Positions 8,727 through 18,450 of a DNA stretch of 64,000 nt are shown piece by piece. The first letter of the stretch is position 1. The number at the start of each line of letters is the position of its first letter. The DNA is taken from contig CP051229.1 of the NCBI GenBank assembly GCA_017792365.1, forward strand, positions 434,001 to 498,000, written 5' to 3'. The notes below the pieces were generated by a model, which saw nothing but the letters and a program-made list of their open reading frames with translations, searched no databases and was not told the DNA's origin. This DNA comes from Hyphomonas sp. Lineage in GTDB: Bacteria; Pseudomonadota; Alphaproteobacteria; Caulobacterales; Hyphomonadaceae. Made by a program: the position numbers and the translations under genes.

Positions 8727-10130
8727 ATGACCCTGGCGGTCGCCATCGTGGGTCGCCCGAACGTCGGAAAGTCCACACTTTTCAACCGCCTCGCCGGCGG
8801 CAAGATCGCGCTGGTCCACGACCAGCCGGGCGTCACGCGCGACCGCAAGGAGGCCATGGGCCGTCTCGGCGGCCTCGATATGCGCCTGATCGACACGGCC
8901 GGCTTCGAGGACGTGACGGATGAATCCCTCGAAGCGCGCATGCGCCGCCAGACCGAACTGGCCATCGCCGCCGCCGATGTCTGCATCTTCCTGATCGACG
9001 CGCGCGAAGGCGTGACCCCCGTCGACGAACGCTTCGCCCAGTTGCTCAGGCGCTCGGGCAAGCCGGTCGTTCTCGCGGCCAACAAGTGCGAGGGCAAGCG
9101 GGGCGATGCCGGCCTCATCGAGTCCTGGAACCTCGGCATGGGCGAGGCCGTCGCCATTTCCGCCGAGCACGGCGAAGGCATGGCCGATCTCTACGAAGCC
9201 CTCGCTGCAGTCGAGGCCGAACTCATCGCAGCCGACCCCACCGCCATGGCGGACGAGACCGAGGTTGAACCCGAAGCGCCGTTCGATCCGGATGCAGAAG
9301 CGCCTCCCGAAACCGACAAGCCGGTCCGCATCGCCTTCGTCGGCCGTCCGAACGCCGGCAAGTCGACGCTCCTCAACGCGATCCTCGGCGACGACCGTTT
9401 CCTCACCGGCCCTGAAGCCGGCATCACCCGCGACAGCATCACGGTCGCCTGGCAATGGCGCGATCGCGAAATCCGCCTCGTCGACACCGCAGGCCTCCGC
9501 AAGCGCCAGCGCGTGCAGGAAAAGCTAGAGCGCATGTCGACGTCCGAGACGATCCACGCGCTCCAGTTCTGCGATGTCGTCGTCCTCGTGATGGACCCGA
9601 ACGACGCCTTCGAAAAACAGGACGTCCAGATCGCTGGACTCGCCCTTCGCGAGGGCAGGGGCCTCGTCTTCGCGATCACCAAGTGGGATGCGATCGACCA
9701 GAAAACCGAAGCAAGAAAAGTCATCCAGTCGCTCGCCGAGCGCCGCATTCCGCAGGCGAAGGGCGCGCCCATAGAGTTCGTCTCGGGCAAGAACGGCAAG
9801 AACCTCGACCGGCTCATGGACGCCTGTCTCTCCGTTCACCGTCACTGGTCCGCCCGCGTGAAGACGCGCGACCTCAACGACTGGCTGCACTACGTCGTAC
9901 AGAAACACCCGCCGCCGGCCCCGGACGGCAAGCGCGTGAAGCCGCGCTACATGGCCCAGATCAAGACCCGCCCGCCAACCTTCGTCCTGATGGCCTCGCG
10001 CGCGGAATCGATGCCCGAAACCTACAAGCGCTACCTTCTCAACGAATTGCGCGAAGCCTTCGACCTTCCCGGCGTGCCAATCCGGCTCGAGGTGAAGCAG
10101 GGCAAGAACCCCTACGCCGACAAGGGCTGA
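8727..10130 (+). CDS. der: Ribosome biogenesis GTPase Der (EngA)
   Basis: A double GTPase needed for 50S subunit maturation. The 467 residues contain two complete G domains: the first P-loop GRPNVGKST at 9-17 with DTAG near 55 and ANKCEG, the second GRPNAGKST near 207-215 with [16 protein letters not shown] and TKWD. A C-terminal KH-like domain ([38 protein letters not shown]) closes the protein. An acidic linker (about 170-195) separates the G domains. Its stop TGA abuts the stop of the convergent SDR gene. Confidence 0.97.
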   Translation: MTLAVAIVGRPNVGKSTLFNRLAGGKIALVHDQPGVTRDRKEAMGRLGGLDMRLIDTAGFEDVTDESLEARMRRQTELAIAAADVCIFLIDAREGVTPVDERFAQLLRRSGKPVVLAANKCEGKRGDAGLIESWNLGMGEAVAISAEHGEGMADLYEALAAVEAELIAADPTAMADETEVEPEAPFDPDAEAPPETDKPVRIAFVGRPNAGKSTLLNAILGDDRFLTGPEAGITRDSITVAWQWRDREIRLVDTAGLRKRQRVQEKLERMSTSETIHALQFCDVVVLVMDPNDAFEKQDVQIAGLALREGRGLVFAITKWDAIDQKTEARKVIQSLAERRIPQAKGAPIEFVSGKNGKNLDRLMDACLSVHRHWSARVKTRDLNDWLHYVVQKHPPPAPDGKRVKPRYMAQIKTRPPTFVLMASRAESMPETYKRYLLNELREAFDLPGVPIRLEVKQGKNPYADKG

Positions 10131-10841
10131 TCAGCCGACCATGTCGCGATATGCGAAGCGCTTGCCGTGCTCGGCAAAGCTCTCCGCCAGCAGTCCGGGA
10201 ACCACGCTGGCCACGTCATCGGGAGAAGGCAGCGTCGCCGGATCCTCGCCCGGCATCGCCTTGAACCGCATTTCGGTCCGCGTCGCGCCGGGGTCGAACA
10301 GGTTCACGCGGACCGACGTGTTCTCCACCTCATCCGCGTAGCAATTGACCAGCGCCTCCAGCGCCGCTTTCGACGCCGCATAAGGCCCCCAGAACGCCCG
10401 GTGCCGCACCGCCGCGCCGGATGTGACGAACAGCGCCCGCCCCGCCGGGCTCTTGCGCAGCAACCCGTCCATCGACCGGATCAGCCGCCAGTTCGCCGAA
10501 AGGTTCACGTCCATCGTTTCCTGGAAGCTCGACGGCGACACATGCGTCAGCGGCCCGATCGTGCCCAGCACGCCGGCATTGCCGAACAGGCCGTCGAGCC
10601 GGCCGAACTTCGCGACCAAGGCATCGCCGAGACGGTCGATCGCATCGCCATCCTTCATGTCCATGGGAACCAGCGTCGCCTCACGGCCGCTGCGTTCGCG
10701 GATCTCGTCATCCAGCTTGGTCAAGGCCGCCTGCGACCGCGCAGTGCAGACAACATGGTTGCCCGCCTCGGCCAGCGCCAACGCCGCCGCGCGTCCAATC
10801 CCGCGCGAGGCGCCGGTAACGAGAACAATCCTGCGATCCAT
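10131..10841 (-). CDS. SDR-family NAD(P)-dependent oxidoreductase
   Basis: A 236-residue classical short-chain dehydrogenase. It has the Rossmann motif VTGASRGIGRAAA (about 6-18), GNAG near 88, and the catalytic Ser (FVTSGAAV) and YAASKAALEALVN active site. Substrate unknown. It starts 5 bases after purF ends and is probably cotranscribed with it; in alphaproteobacteria an SDR gene directly after purF is a common arrangement. It ends tail to tail with der with no bases between the two stops. Confidence 0.9.
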   Translation of the reverse strand: MDRRIVLVTGASRGIGRAAALALAEAGNHVVCTARSQAALTKLDDEIRERSGREATLVPMDMKDGDAIDRLGDALVAKFGRLDGLFGNAGVLGTIGPLTHVSPSSFQETMDVNLSANWRLIRSMDGLLRKSPAGRALFVTSGAAVRHRAFWGPYAASKAALEALVNCYADEVENTSVRVNLFDPGATRTEMRFKAMPGEDPATLPSPDDVASVVPGLLAESFAEHGKRFAYRDMVG

Positions 10842-10846
10842 GAAAC

Positions 10847-12325
10847 CTAATCGTCCAGCAGCGACAATTGCTCGTCCTTGGCGGCGCGATCCTCGTCATG
10901 GTCCACCAGCCGCGTCGGGTACTTGCCGGTAAAGCAATGATCCGCGAATTGCGGCGTCTCCTCGTCCCGCTTGGCCACGCCAAGCCCGGCATAGAAACCG
11001 TCCAGAGAGATGAACTTGAGACTGGTCACGCCAAGGAACTTGCGGATCTCCTCAACCGACATCGAAGAGGCGATCAACTCGCCCTTCGACGGCATATCGA
11101 TCCCGTAGAAGTCGGGATACTTGATCGGCGGCGAGGCCACCAGGAAATGGATCTCCGCGGCGCCTGCATGCTTCACCATGTCGACGATCCGCTTCGACGT
11201 ATTGCCGCGCACGATCGAGTCATCGATCAGCACGACCTTCTTGCCCTCCAGCAGCGGCCGGTTCGCCGCATGCTTGCGCGACACCGAAGTCACCCGGCTC
11301 GACTGCGTCGGCTGGATGAAAGTCCGCCCGACATAGTGGTTGCGGATGATGCCAAAGCCGAACGGGATGCCCGACGCCTGCGAATAGCCCAAGGCCGCCG
11401 GGCTGCCGCCATCGGGAACCGGGCAGACGATGTCGGCGTCGATCTTCGCCTCGCGCGCCAGCTGGCGGCCAAACTCGCACCGCGTCTCGTAGACGCTGCG
11501 CCCATACATCTCGCTGTCAGGCCGCGCGAAGTAGACATATTCGAACACGCAGGGCGTGGCCTTGCGACGCGGGAAGGGCGTCAGGCTCTCCACCCCGTCC
11601 TCCGAAATCACCACGACTTCGCCGTTCTCGATATCGCGAATGAAGCTGGCTCCGATCGCGTTCAGCGCACACGTCTCGGAAGCCAGCACCGGCGCGCCGT
11701 CGAGTTCGCCAAGCACCAGCGGCCGCAGGCCCCACGGGTCACGCGCGCCGATCATCTTCTTCTTGGTCATCCCGACAAAGGCATACCCGCCCTCAAGCCG
11801 CTTCAGCGCCTCAATGAACCGGTCGATGAAATTGCCGCGATCCGACCGCGCCGTCAGCTGCAGCACGACTTCGGTGTCCATGGTCGACTGGAAGATGGCG
11901 CCGGTCTTCACCAGTTCGGCGTGCAGCGAGCGGGCGTTGGTCAGGTTGCCGTTGTGGGCGATGGCGAATCCGCCGCCCGCCAGGTCGCCATAGATCGGCT
12001 GGATGTTGCGCAGGGCGACCTTGCCCGAAGTGGAATAGCGGTTGTGCCCGATGGCCACCCGGCCGGGCAGGCGAGCGATCGCCGATTTCTTCTCGCTGAA
12101 GTTGTCTCCCACCAGGCCAAAGTGCCGTTCGGTATGAAAGCGGTTGGTGTTCGGATCGTAGCTGGCGATGCCGCAGGCTTCCTGGCCGCGATGCTGCAGG
12201 CTGTGCAGCCCCAGAGCGGTCAGAACCGCCGCATCATCCCGGCCGAAAACGCCAAACACGCCGCACTTGTGGCGCATCCCGTCCTTGCTAGCCGGACTGA
12301 AATCGTCGTCCTCGACTATTTCCAT
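10847..12325 (-). CDS. purF: Amidophosphoribosyltransferase
   Basis: Makes 5-phosphoribosylamine from PRPP and glutamine, the first committed step of purine synthesis. The 492 residues have an N-terminal propeptide before the Ntn nucleophile Cys21 (HKCGVFGVFG), the glutaminase motifs GHNRYSTSG and AHNGNLTN, and a type I phosphoribosyltransferase domain with VVLIDDSIVRGNTSKRIV as the PRPP loop. Unlike the E. coli enzyme, a propeptide of about 20 residues is present, as in B. subtilis-type PurF. It follows cvpA, a widely conserved pairing. Confidence 0.97.
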   Translation of the reverse strand: MEIVEDDDFSPASKDGMRHKCGVFGVFGRDDAAVLTALGLHSLQHRGQEACGIASYDPNTNRFHTERHFGLVGDNFSEKKSAIARLPGRVAIGHNRYSTSGKVALRNIQPIYGDLAGGGFAIAHNGNLTNARSLHAELVKTGAIFQSTMDTEVVLQLTARSDRGNFIDRFIEALKRLEGGYAFVGMTKKKMIGARDPWGLRPLVLGELDGAPVLASETCALNAIGASFIRDIENGEVVVISEDGVESLTPFPRRKATPCVFEYVYFARPDSEMYGRSVYETRCEFGRQLAREAKIDADIVCPVPDGGSPAALGYSQASGIPFGFGIIRNHYVGRTFIQPTQSSRVTSVSRKHAANRPLLEGKKVVLIDDSIVRGNTSKRIVDMVKHAGAAEIHFLVASPPIKYPDFYGIDMPSKGELIASSMSVEEIRKFLGVTSLKFISLDGFYAGLGVAKRDEETPQFADHCFTGKYPTRLVDHDEDRAAKDEQLSLLDD

Positions 12326-12362
12326 TGCTCAAAGCCTCCAGCGCACGGCCCCGACCACAGTC

Positions 12363-12932
12363 TCATTCGTCCGATCCGGCAATTGAATCAACCGGCTCGG
12401 CGATCGCTTCACCCGCTTTTTCGACAAATCCCGGAATCGTGTTGCGTATCCACGACGCTGCGCCGTCCAGATATGGGTAGCTGAACGCATCCGTCATCTG
12501 CTCCGGGACAGATTCTTCAGGCAACACCTGCTGCACCAGCAGAACGAACAGCACGCCGGCGAGAATCCCCCGCGCAATCCCGAACGCAGCCCCAGCCAGC
12601 CGGTCCAGCAGGCCGATCTCGGGCGAAGCGTGCACCAATCGCGACAACCGCCCGCCAATGAACGCGGCCAGCGAGTAGGCGACAAGAAAGCCGATCAGGA
12701 ACACGATCGTCGCCGGCACAAGGTCCGACCAGCTGTCCGGAAACAGCGGTTCCACAAACCCGCCCAGCAGCCGCACGAACACGAAGCCGACAATACCGCC
12801 AACGATGAAGGACAGAACGGACGACGCTTCGCGAATCAGGCCGCGGCCAAGCGACATCACCATCGAAACGATGATGACGATCAGCAGGATCAGGTCGAAA
12901 ACCAGCCCTGGGCCCTGGGACAGATCCGACAA
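12363..12932 (-). CDS. cvpA: CvpA family membrane protein
   Basis: Encodes 189 residues with four hydrophobic helices in the first 120 residues, including the family segment DLILLIVIIVSMVMSLGRGLIREASSVLSF, and a hydrophilic C-terminus. CvpA is an inner-membrane protein first described for colicin V production and now linked to envelope stress resistance. The likely start is TTG at 12932, preceded by AGGGAGA at suitable spacing; no ATG lies near the family start. It is one base after radA stops and 37 bases before purF. Confidence 0.88.
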   Translation of the reverse strand: MSDLSQGPGLVFDLILLIVIIVSMVMSLGRGLIREASSVLSFIVGGIVGFVFVRLLGGFVEPLFPDSWSDLVPATIVFLIGFLVAYSLAAFIGGRLSRLVHASPEIGLLDRLAGAAFGIARGILAGVLFVLLVQQVLPEESVPEQMTDAFSYPYLDGAASWIRNTIPGFVEKAGEAIAEPVDSIAGSDE

Positions 12933-12933
12933 G

Positions 12934-14297
12934 CTAGTCTCCCTGAAGCGTATCGATGAGCGCCTGCACGCTGGATAACCCGATAACCTTGAGGCCGTCG
13001 ACCTGTTCTGGCGCCCCAGGGGGTGTGACCGCGCAGTCAAACCCCAGACGCGCCGCCTCCCTCAACCGGGTCTCCAGCCGGCCGACCGGCCGGACCGCGC
13101 CGGACAGTGCAATTTCGCCGAAAAACACGGTTTTAGATGGTACGCCTCGGTCCAGAAGCGAAGAGGCAAGCGCAGCTGCAGCTGCAAGATCCCCGGCCGG
13201 CTCACTGATGCGATACCCTCCGGTCACGGAAAGATAGACGTCCCGCGCGCCCGTCCGCAGCCCGCAACGCGAATCAAGCACGGCCAGCAGCATCGCGAGA
13301 CGCGAACTCTCCCAGCCCACGACCGAGCGCCGCGGCGATCCGGCGACTTCCTGCCCGACCAGCGCCTGCACCTCCGCCAGCATCGGCCGCGACCCTTCCA
13401 TAGCGGCAAACACAGCCCGTCCAGAAGCGCCTTCATCTCCCGCGCCAAGGAACATCGCCGAAGGGTCGGTCGTGCTCACCAGACCCTGTTCACGCATCTC
13501 GAACACGCCGATTTCGTCAGTCGGCCCGAACCGGTTCTTCACAGACCGCAGGATACGGAACTGGTGGCCGCGCTCACCCTCGAAGTAAAACACCGCGTCC
13601 ACCATGTGCTCCAGCACACGCGGTCCCGCGATCTGCCCGTCCTTCGTCACATGCCCGACGAGGATGACGATCGCGCCGCTCTTCTTCGCAAACCGCGTCA
13701 GCTCCTGCGCGCACGCCCGCACCTGACCGACAGAACCCGGCGCCGCCTCCAGCCCGTCCGACCACAGCGTCTGCACGCTGTCGATCACCACGAGGTCCGG
13801 CGACGTCGCCTTCAGCGCCTTGAGGATCGAGCGCAGATCCGTCTCGGACGCCAGCTGAACCGGCGCATCGGCCACTCCCAGTCGCCGCGCGCCTGAATTT
13901 GCGAGACCGATTCCTCGCCCGAAATATACGCCGTCGAAACGCCAGACTTCGCCATCGACGCAGCAGCCTGCAGAAGCAGTGTCGACTTCCCGATCCCGGG
14001 ATCGCCCCCAATCAGCACGGCGGACGATCGCGCAATCCCGCCGCCGAACACGCGGTCCAGTTCCGAAATCTGCGTCGACAATCGCTCCGGCGGCGGCTCT
14101 GCGGAATCCAGCGGCGAAAACTCCACCCCGCTCACCTTCGAACGGCTCGCGCCTTTCTCCGCCGGCATCCCGCCCGGCGCGCCCACGGTTTCCTCAACCA
14201 GCGTATTCCACTCGCCACAGCCCTCGCACTTGCCCGACCACTTGCCGTGGACGGTCCCGCAAGACTGGCAGACAAAGGCGGTCGAAGCCCGGGCCAT
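12934..14297 (-). CDS. radA: DNA repair protein RadA, reading frame interrupted
   Basis: RadA is a RecA-like ATPase that drives branch migration in recombination. The N-terminal part has the zinc finger (CQSC...CEGC, about 10-27) and Walker A GGDPGIGKST near 95; the C-terminal part carries the KNRFG motif, the LonC-like domain and the DVYLSVTGGYRI segment. The frame breaks near 13875-13895, after SGEESVSQIQAR: the downstream frame resumes with RRLGVADAPVQLA, matching the family. A 1-base loss, or a 4-base loss in an alternating GC stretch, explains it. The combined length of about 455 codons is normal, so this is a single gene with an indel, not two genes. Confidence 0.9.
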
Positions 14298-14409
14298 GGC
14301 GATAAGCTCGAATCAATGTGACGGGCGGATGTTGGCAGGTTTCGCAAATCGGTGCGAGAAAGGACCGGGCGGCGCAATCCAGCAGTCTGTAGCGCAAGGA
14401 TATTTCCCG

Positions 14410-15682
14410 GTGGATGTCTCCAGACGCAACCTGCTGCAAGCCGCGCCCGCCGCCGGATTGCTGCTTGCGGGCCCATCGCTGGCGTCATGCGCCAGCAGCA
14501 TAGCAGCCCAGTCGGCCGAAACCTCGCCATCGTTTCCGGACCTTGCCGCCAGCGCTCAACCGATCACCCCCGACGAGCACGCAGCACGCGTCGAGAAGGC
14601 GCAGCGCCTGCTGCAGGATGTTGGCGCCGCCGCGCTCCTCCTCGAGTCCGGATCCTCGCTCACCTATTTCACCGGCATCCGCTGGGGCCGCTCCGAACGC
14701 TTCACCGGCGCCATCATCCCAGCCTCCGGCGCACCCGCTATCGTAACCCCTGAGTTCGAGGAACCCTCGATTCGCGAAAGCCTCCGCATCGAAGCGGACA
14801 TCCGCGTATGGAACGAACACCAGAACCCGTTTGGGCGTGTGGCCGGCATCCTGTCGGATCGGGGCGCCACGGATGGCCCCATCGCGATCGAGGAAACGGT
14901 CCGCTTCTTCATCGCCGACGGCGTCGCCGACGCCACCGGCCGCCCGCAGATCAGCGCCAACCCCATCGTCCGCCAATGCCGCATGTACAAGTCGCCGGCC
15001 GAACTCGCCCTGATGCAGACAGCCACCGACATCACCATGGCCGCCTATCGGCACGTCCACGCCAACCTCCAGCTCGGCATGTCATCCGGCGACGTCTCGG
15101 CCATGATGAGCAACGCCACACGCGCGCTCGGCGGATCGGTAGAATTCTCGATGGCTCTTCTCAACGAAGCCAGCGCCTATCCCCACGGGACGGATACGCC
15201 GCAGGTCATTCGCGAAGGCTCGCTCATCCTCATGGATTGCGGCGCATCCGTTCACGGCTACGAGTCAGACGTGTCGCGCACATGGATCTTCGGCGAGCCG
15301 ACAGCGAAACACCGGGAGGTCTGGAACACGGTCCGGCGCGGCGGAAATCGCGCTCGAAACGGCGCAGGTCGGCACGCCCGCCGGCGCGGTCGACGATGCG
15401 GTGCGCAGCTACTACGAAAGCCTGGGTTATGGCCCGGGATACGCCACGCCCGGACTTTCGCATCGCACCGGCCACGGCATCGGCCTCGACGGCCATGAGC
15501 CAGTCAACTTCGTCCACGGCGAAACGACGCCACTGGCGCCTGGCATGTGCGTGTCCAACGAGCCCGGCATCTACATATTCGGCGAGTTCGGCGTCCGCCT
15601 CGAAGACTGCCTCTACATGACAGAGCAGGGGCCGCAGCTCTTCTCGCAATTCTCGCCCTCGATCGACCAGCCGTTCGGCTAG
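14410..15682 (+). CDS. Exported M24 metallopeptidase (Xaa-Pro peptidase-like), frame interrupted
   Basis: A secreted creatinase/prolidase-fold enzyme. The GTG start at 14410 has AAGGA 8 bases upstream. It opens with SRRNLLQAAPAAGLLLAG then LASC, a twin-arginine-like signal with a lipobox, so the product is probably a periplasmic lipoprotein. The creatinase N domain (about 55-190) is followed by the M24 domain with metal ligands in LILMDCGASVHGYESDVSRTW, HRTGHGIGLDGHEP, SNEPGIYI and VRLEDCLYMTEQG. One extra G near 15335 breaks the frame after HREVWNTVR; removing it restores AAEIALETAQVGTPAGAVDD and the C-terminal half. About 423 residues in total. The stop overlaps the convergent PLP-enzyme gene. 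Confidence 0.86.
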
Positions 15683-16806
15683 AGCCGCGCGAATGTTGGC
15701 GTGAACTGCGCCAGCCAGTCCACGTGCGGCGCAATGTCGAGACCCTGCGCCTCCAGCCACGCAGCGGAGTGACAGGTGTCCTCATACCGCTCCCCGCCAT
15801 CGCAGATCAGCGTAGCGATGCTTCCTTCGCGCCCGCCCGCCTTCATCTCGCCCGCCAGCACCAGCGACGCACAGAGATTGAGCCCGGTCGAAGGGCCGAA
15901 CCTGCGCCCGGTCAGGTCCTTCAGCCACCACACCGCAGCAATGCTCGCCGCATCTGAAATCTTCATCATCCGGTCGACAATCTGCGGCAGGAAGGAAGGC
16001 TCCATCCGCGGCCGCCCCACGCCCTCGATCCGCGAGCGCACGCCTGCCTGGCTCGCATCCTCACCGGAGACATAACCATCGTAGAAGACCGACCCCTCCG
16101 GGTCCGCCACGCAAACCTTCGTGTCGCAGAAGCAGTCCGCCCGATAACGCAGGTACCGCCCGATCGTCGCGGACGTGCCCCCTGTTCCCGCGCCGACGAC
16201 GATCCATTCCGGCGCCGGATGCGGCTCGCTCTCGAGTTGCTGGAAAAGGCTCTCGGCGATGTTGTTGTTCGCGCGCCAGTCCGTCGCGCGCTCAGCATTG
16301 GTGAACTGGTCGAGGTAATACCCGCCGCTCTCCGCCGCCAGCTCCTCGGCCTTCGCGTAGATGTCGCCAGCCGCCACCTCTACCGTCTGTCCGCCATTGC
16401 GCGCGATCTCGGCAATCTTCCGCGCCGACGTTCCTTCCGGCACCACCGCGACAAACGGCAGCCCGAGCAACCGGGCGAAGTACGCCTCCGACACCGCCGT
16501 GCTCCCCGAAGACGCCTCGATCAGCGTCGTCTCGGGCCCGATCCGGCCGCTGCACAGACCGTACAGGATCAGCGACCGCGCCAGCCGGTGTTTCAGGCTC
16601 CCGGTCGGGTGGATGGACTCATCCTTGAGGTAGATGTCCACCCCATCCAGCCCGCCGACTGTCAGCTTCTGAAGGTGCGTATCCGACGAACGGTTGAAGT
16701 CGGCGTCGATCGTCCGCATCGCCTGCCGCAACCACGCCCGCCGCGACGGCTCGCCGGAAGCGCGCGAATGATCGCCAAGAATGAAGTCTGGTTCTCTGGA
16801 GGTCAT
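15679..16806 (-). CDS. PLP-dependent cysteine synthase/desulfhydrase family enzyme (Cds1-like)
   Basis: A 375-residue fold-type II PLP enzyme. It has the PLP-lysine motif IYLKDESIHPTGSLKHRLA (Lys in SLKHR), the phosphate-binding VGAGTGGTSATIGRYLR loop and ASSGSTAVSEAYFARLLGLP. The pattern resembles actinobacterial Cds1, a cysteine desulfhydrase, more than CysK: it has a longer N-terminus, a WRANNNIAESLFQQL motif and a C-terminal extension (CDGGERYEDTCHSAAWLEAQGL). The reaction, H2S release from cysteine or synthesis of cysteine, is inferred. It lies 72 bases after mlaF on the same strand. Confidence 0.84.
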   Translation of the reverse strand: MTSREPDFILGDHSRASGEPSRRAWLRQAMRTIDADFNRSSDTHLQKLTVGGLDGVDIYLKDESIHPTGSLKHRLARSLILYGLCSGRIGPETTLIEASSGSTAVSEAYFARLLGLPFVAVVPEGTSARKIAEIARNGGQTVEVAAGDIYAKAEELAAESGGYYLDQFTNAERATDWRANNNIAESLFQQLESEPHPAPEWIVVGAGTGGTSATIGRYLRYRADCFCDTKVCVADPEGSVFYDGYVSGEDASQAGVRSRIEGVGRPRMEPSFLPQIVDRMMKISDAASIAAVWWLKDLTGRRFGPSTGLNLCASLVLAGEMKAGGREGSIATLICDGGERYEDTCHSAAWLEAQGLDIAPHVDWLAQFTPTFARL

Positions 16807-16878
16807 GCCGTCAGCCGGTCCGGTCGCAACGTGTGGTCGCGCACCATAGCACCCATGCGGGCGCCGCCAATCGCAAGC

Positions 16879-17640
16879 CTACATCGCCGGCTGGATCGGA
16901 CCCTCGGCGCGCCCGTGCACGAACTGGTCGATGAAGTCATTGCCCGAATTGTCGATCTGGTCGACCGGCCCGGACCAGATGATCTTGCCCTCGTGCAGCA
17001 TTGCCACGGTGTCAGCAATTTTGCGCACGCTCGCCATGTCATGGGTGATCGTCACAGCCGCAGCGCCCAGCGCCTTCACCTGCTCGACGATCAGATCGTT
17101 CACTGCATCGGCGGTGATCGGGTCAAGCCCCGTCGTCGGTTCGTCGAAGAAGATCAGCTCCGGCTGCGCAATGATCGCGCGCGCCAGCGAAACCCGCTTC
17201 TGCATCCCGCCAGACAACTCCGCAGGCCGCAGGCTGGCGACCGACTTGCCCAGCCGCACCTTGGACAGCGAAGCGATCGCACGCTCGCGCGCTTCCTTGC
17301 GCCCCACGCCATCGCGATACATCAGTGCGAACGCCACATTCTCCCAAACCGTGAGGCTGTCGAACAAGGCGCCGCCCTGGAACAGCATGCCGCTCCGTCG
17401 GCGCATGCCGTCGATCGACTTCTGGGATTTCACCCGCTTGCCGTCGAACAGGACCTCGCCGCTATCCGGCGACATCAGTCCCAGCGCGCACTTGATCGTC
17501 ACCGACTTCCCGGTTCCAGACCCGCCGACAATCACCAGCGACTCGCCCTTGCGCACTGACAGGTCCACGCCCGTCAGCACATGCTTGGCGCCGAACGACT
17601 TCGCAAGTCCGCGCAATTCCAGGACAGGGGTATCACTCAT
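16879..17640 (-). CDS. mlaF: Phospholipid-transport ABC ATPase MlaF
   Basis: ATP-binding subunit of the Mla-type system that moves phospholipids between inner and outer membranes. The 253 residues contain Walker A GGSGTGKSVTIK (about 38-49), the Q-loop MLFQGGALFDSLTVWENVAF, the signature LSGGMQKRVSLARA, Walker B LIFFDEPTTGLDP and the H-loop THDMASV. The QGGALFDSLTV wording is characteristic of MlaF/Ttg2A. It lies 3 bases after mlaE. No MCE-domain gene (mlaD) follows, which is unusual. Confidence 0.93.
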   Translation of the reverse strand: MSDTPVLELRGLAKSFGAKHVLTGVDLSVRKGESLVIVGGSGTGKSVTIKCALGLMSPDSGEVLFDGKRVKSQKSIDGMRRRSGMLFQGGALFDSLTVWENVAFALMYRDGVGRKEARERAIASLSKVRLGKSVASLRPAELSGGMQKRVSLARAIIAQPELIFFDEPTTGLDPITADAVNDLIVEQVKALGAAAVTITHDMASVRKIADTVAMLHEGKIIWSGPVDQIDNSGNDFIDQFVHGRAEGPIQPAM

Positions 17641-17643
17641 GAC

Positions 17644-18450
17644 CTAGAGCCCTACCTGCACGAAGATCGAGGTCAGCACGTAATTCGTCGCCAGAATCAG
17701 CACGGCCGCGCCAACCACCGCCAGCGTCGCCGCACGACCGACGCCTCCGGCGCCGCCCTTCGACCGGTCGCCCTGATAGCAGCCCATCATCGCGATGATC
17801 ATGCCGAACACCGCCGCTTTGATCACGCCCGACCAGATGTCGCCCGCGGTCACGAACTGCCACGTATTGCGAAGATAGCTCGGGCCCGAGAAGTCCAGCG
17901 CTCCCACGCCCACGAGATAGCCGCCCATCACGCCGATGATGTCCGCGACCAGAACCAGCACGGGCAGGGTGAGGATCCCCGCCAGAACGCGCGGCGCATA
18001 AAGATACCGGTGCGGCTTGGTCGACAGCGTCGCCAGCGCATCGATCTGCTCCGTCACGCGCATCGCGCCGATCTCGGCCGCAATGCCCGCGGAAACCCGC
18101 CCCGCCAGCATCAGGCCGGCAAGCACCGGACCCAGCTCCCGCGTGATCCCCAAAACGACGATGTTCGGCACGAACTGCTCGGCGTTGAACCGCGACCCGC
18201 CGGTATAGATGTTGAGCGCCAGCGCCGCCCCGATGAACACCGCCGTAAGGCCGACGACAGGCAGCGAGAAGAACCCGATCTTCAGGCACTGCCGCAGCAC
18301 CTCTCGCACATAGATCACCGGCGTCACGCACGCGATCAGCACGCGCAGCGCAAAAATCGTGATCCGGCCGACCTCGCGGAACGCGGCCAGCACGGAATGA
18401 CCGATCATCTGGAACGGTCGGATAACGACGGGAATCTCAGCCGAACTCAT
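17644..18450 (-). CDS. mlaE: Phospholipid-transport ABC permease MlaE
   Basis: Permease partner of MlaF. The 268 residues contain five or so TM helices and the MlaE family motifs: GFFSLPVVGLTAVFIGAALALN, TRELGPVLAGLMLAGRVSAGIAAEIGAMRVTEQIDAL (the EQIDAL segment is diagnostic) and the C-terminal VNxxLTSIFVQ-like end. Its start overlaps the alr stop by 4 bases (ATGA), so alr, mlaE and mlaF form one transcript, possibly with the PLP-enzyme gene. Confidence 0.93.
   Translation of the reverse strand: MSSAEIPVVIRPFQMIGHSVLAAFREVGRITIFALRVLIACVTPVIYVREVLRQCLKIGFFSLPVVGLTAVFIGAALALNIYTGGSRFNAEQFVPNIVVLGITRELGPVLAGLMLAGRVSAGIAAEIGAMRVTEQIDALATLSTKPHRYLYAPRVLAGILTLPVLVLVADIIGVMGGYLVGVGALDFSGPSYLRNTWQFVTAGDIWSGVIKAAVFGMIIAMMGCYQGDRSKGGAGGVGRAATLAVVGAAVLILATNYVLTSIFVQVGL

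Noticed and set aside
10868-12484. 538-codon plus-strand open frame opposite purF
   Set aside because: Antisense to an intact purF; low-complexity Arg/His/Gln composition, no domain.
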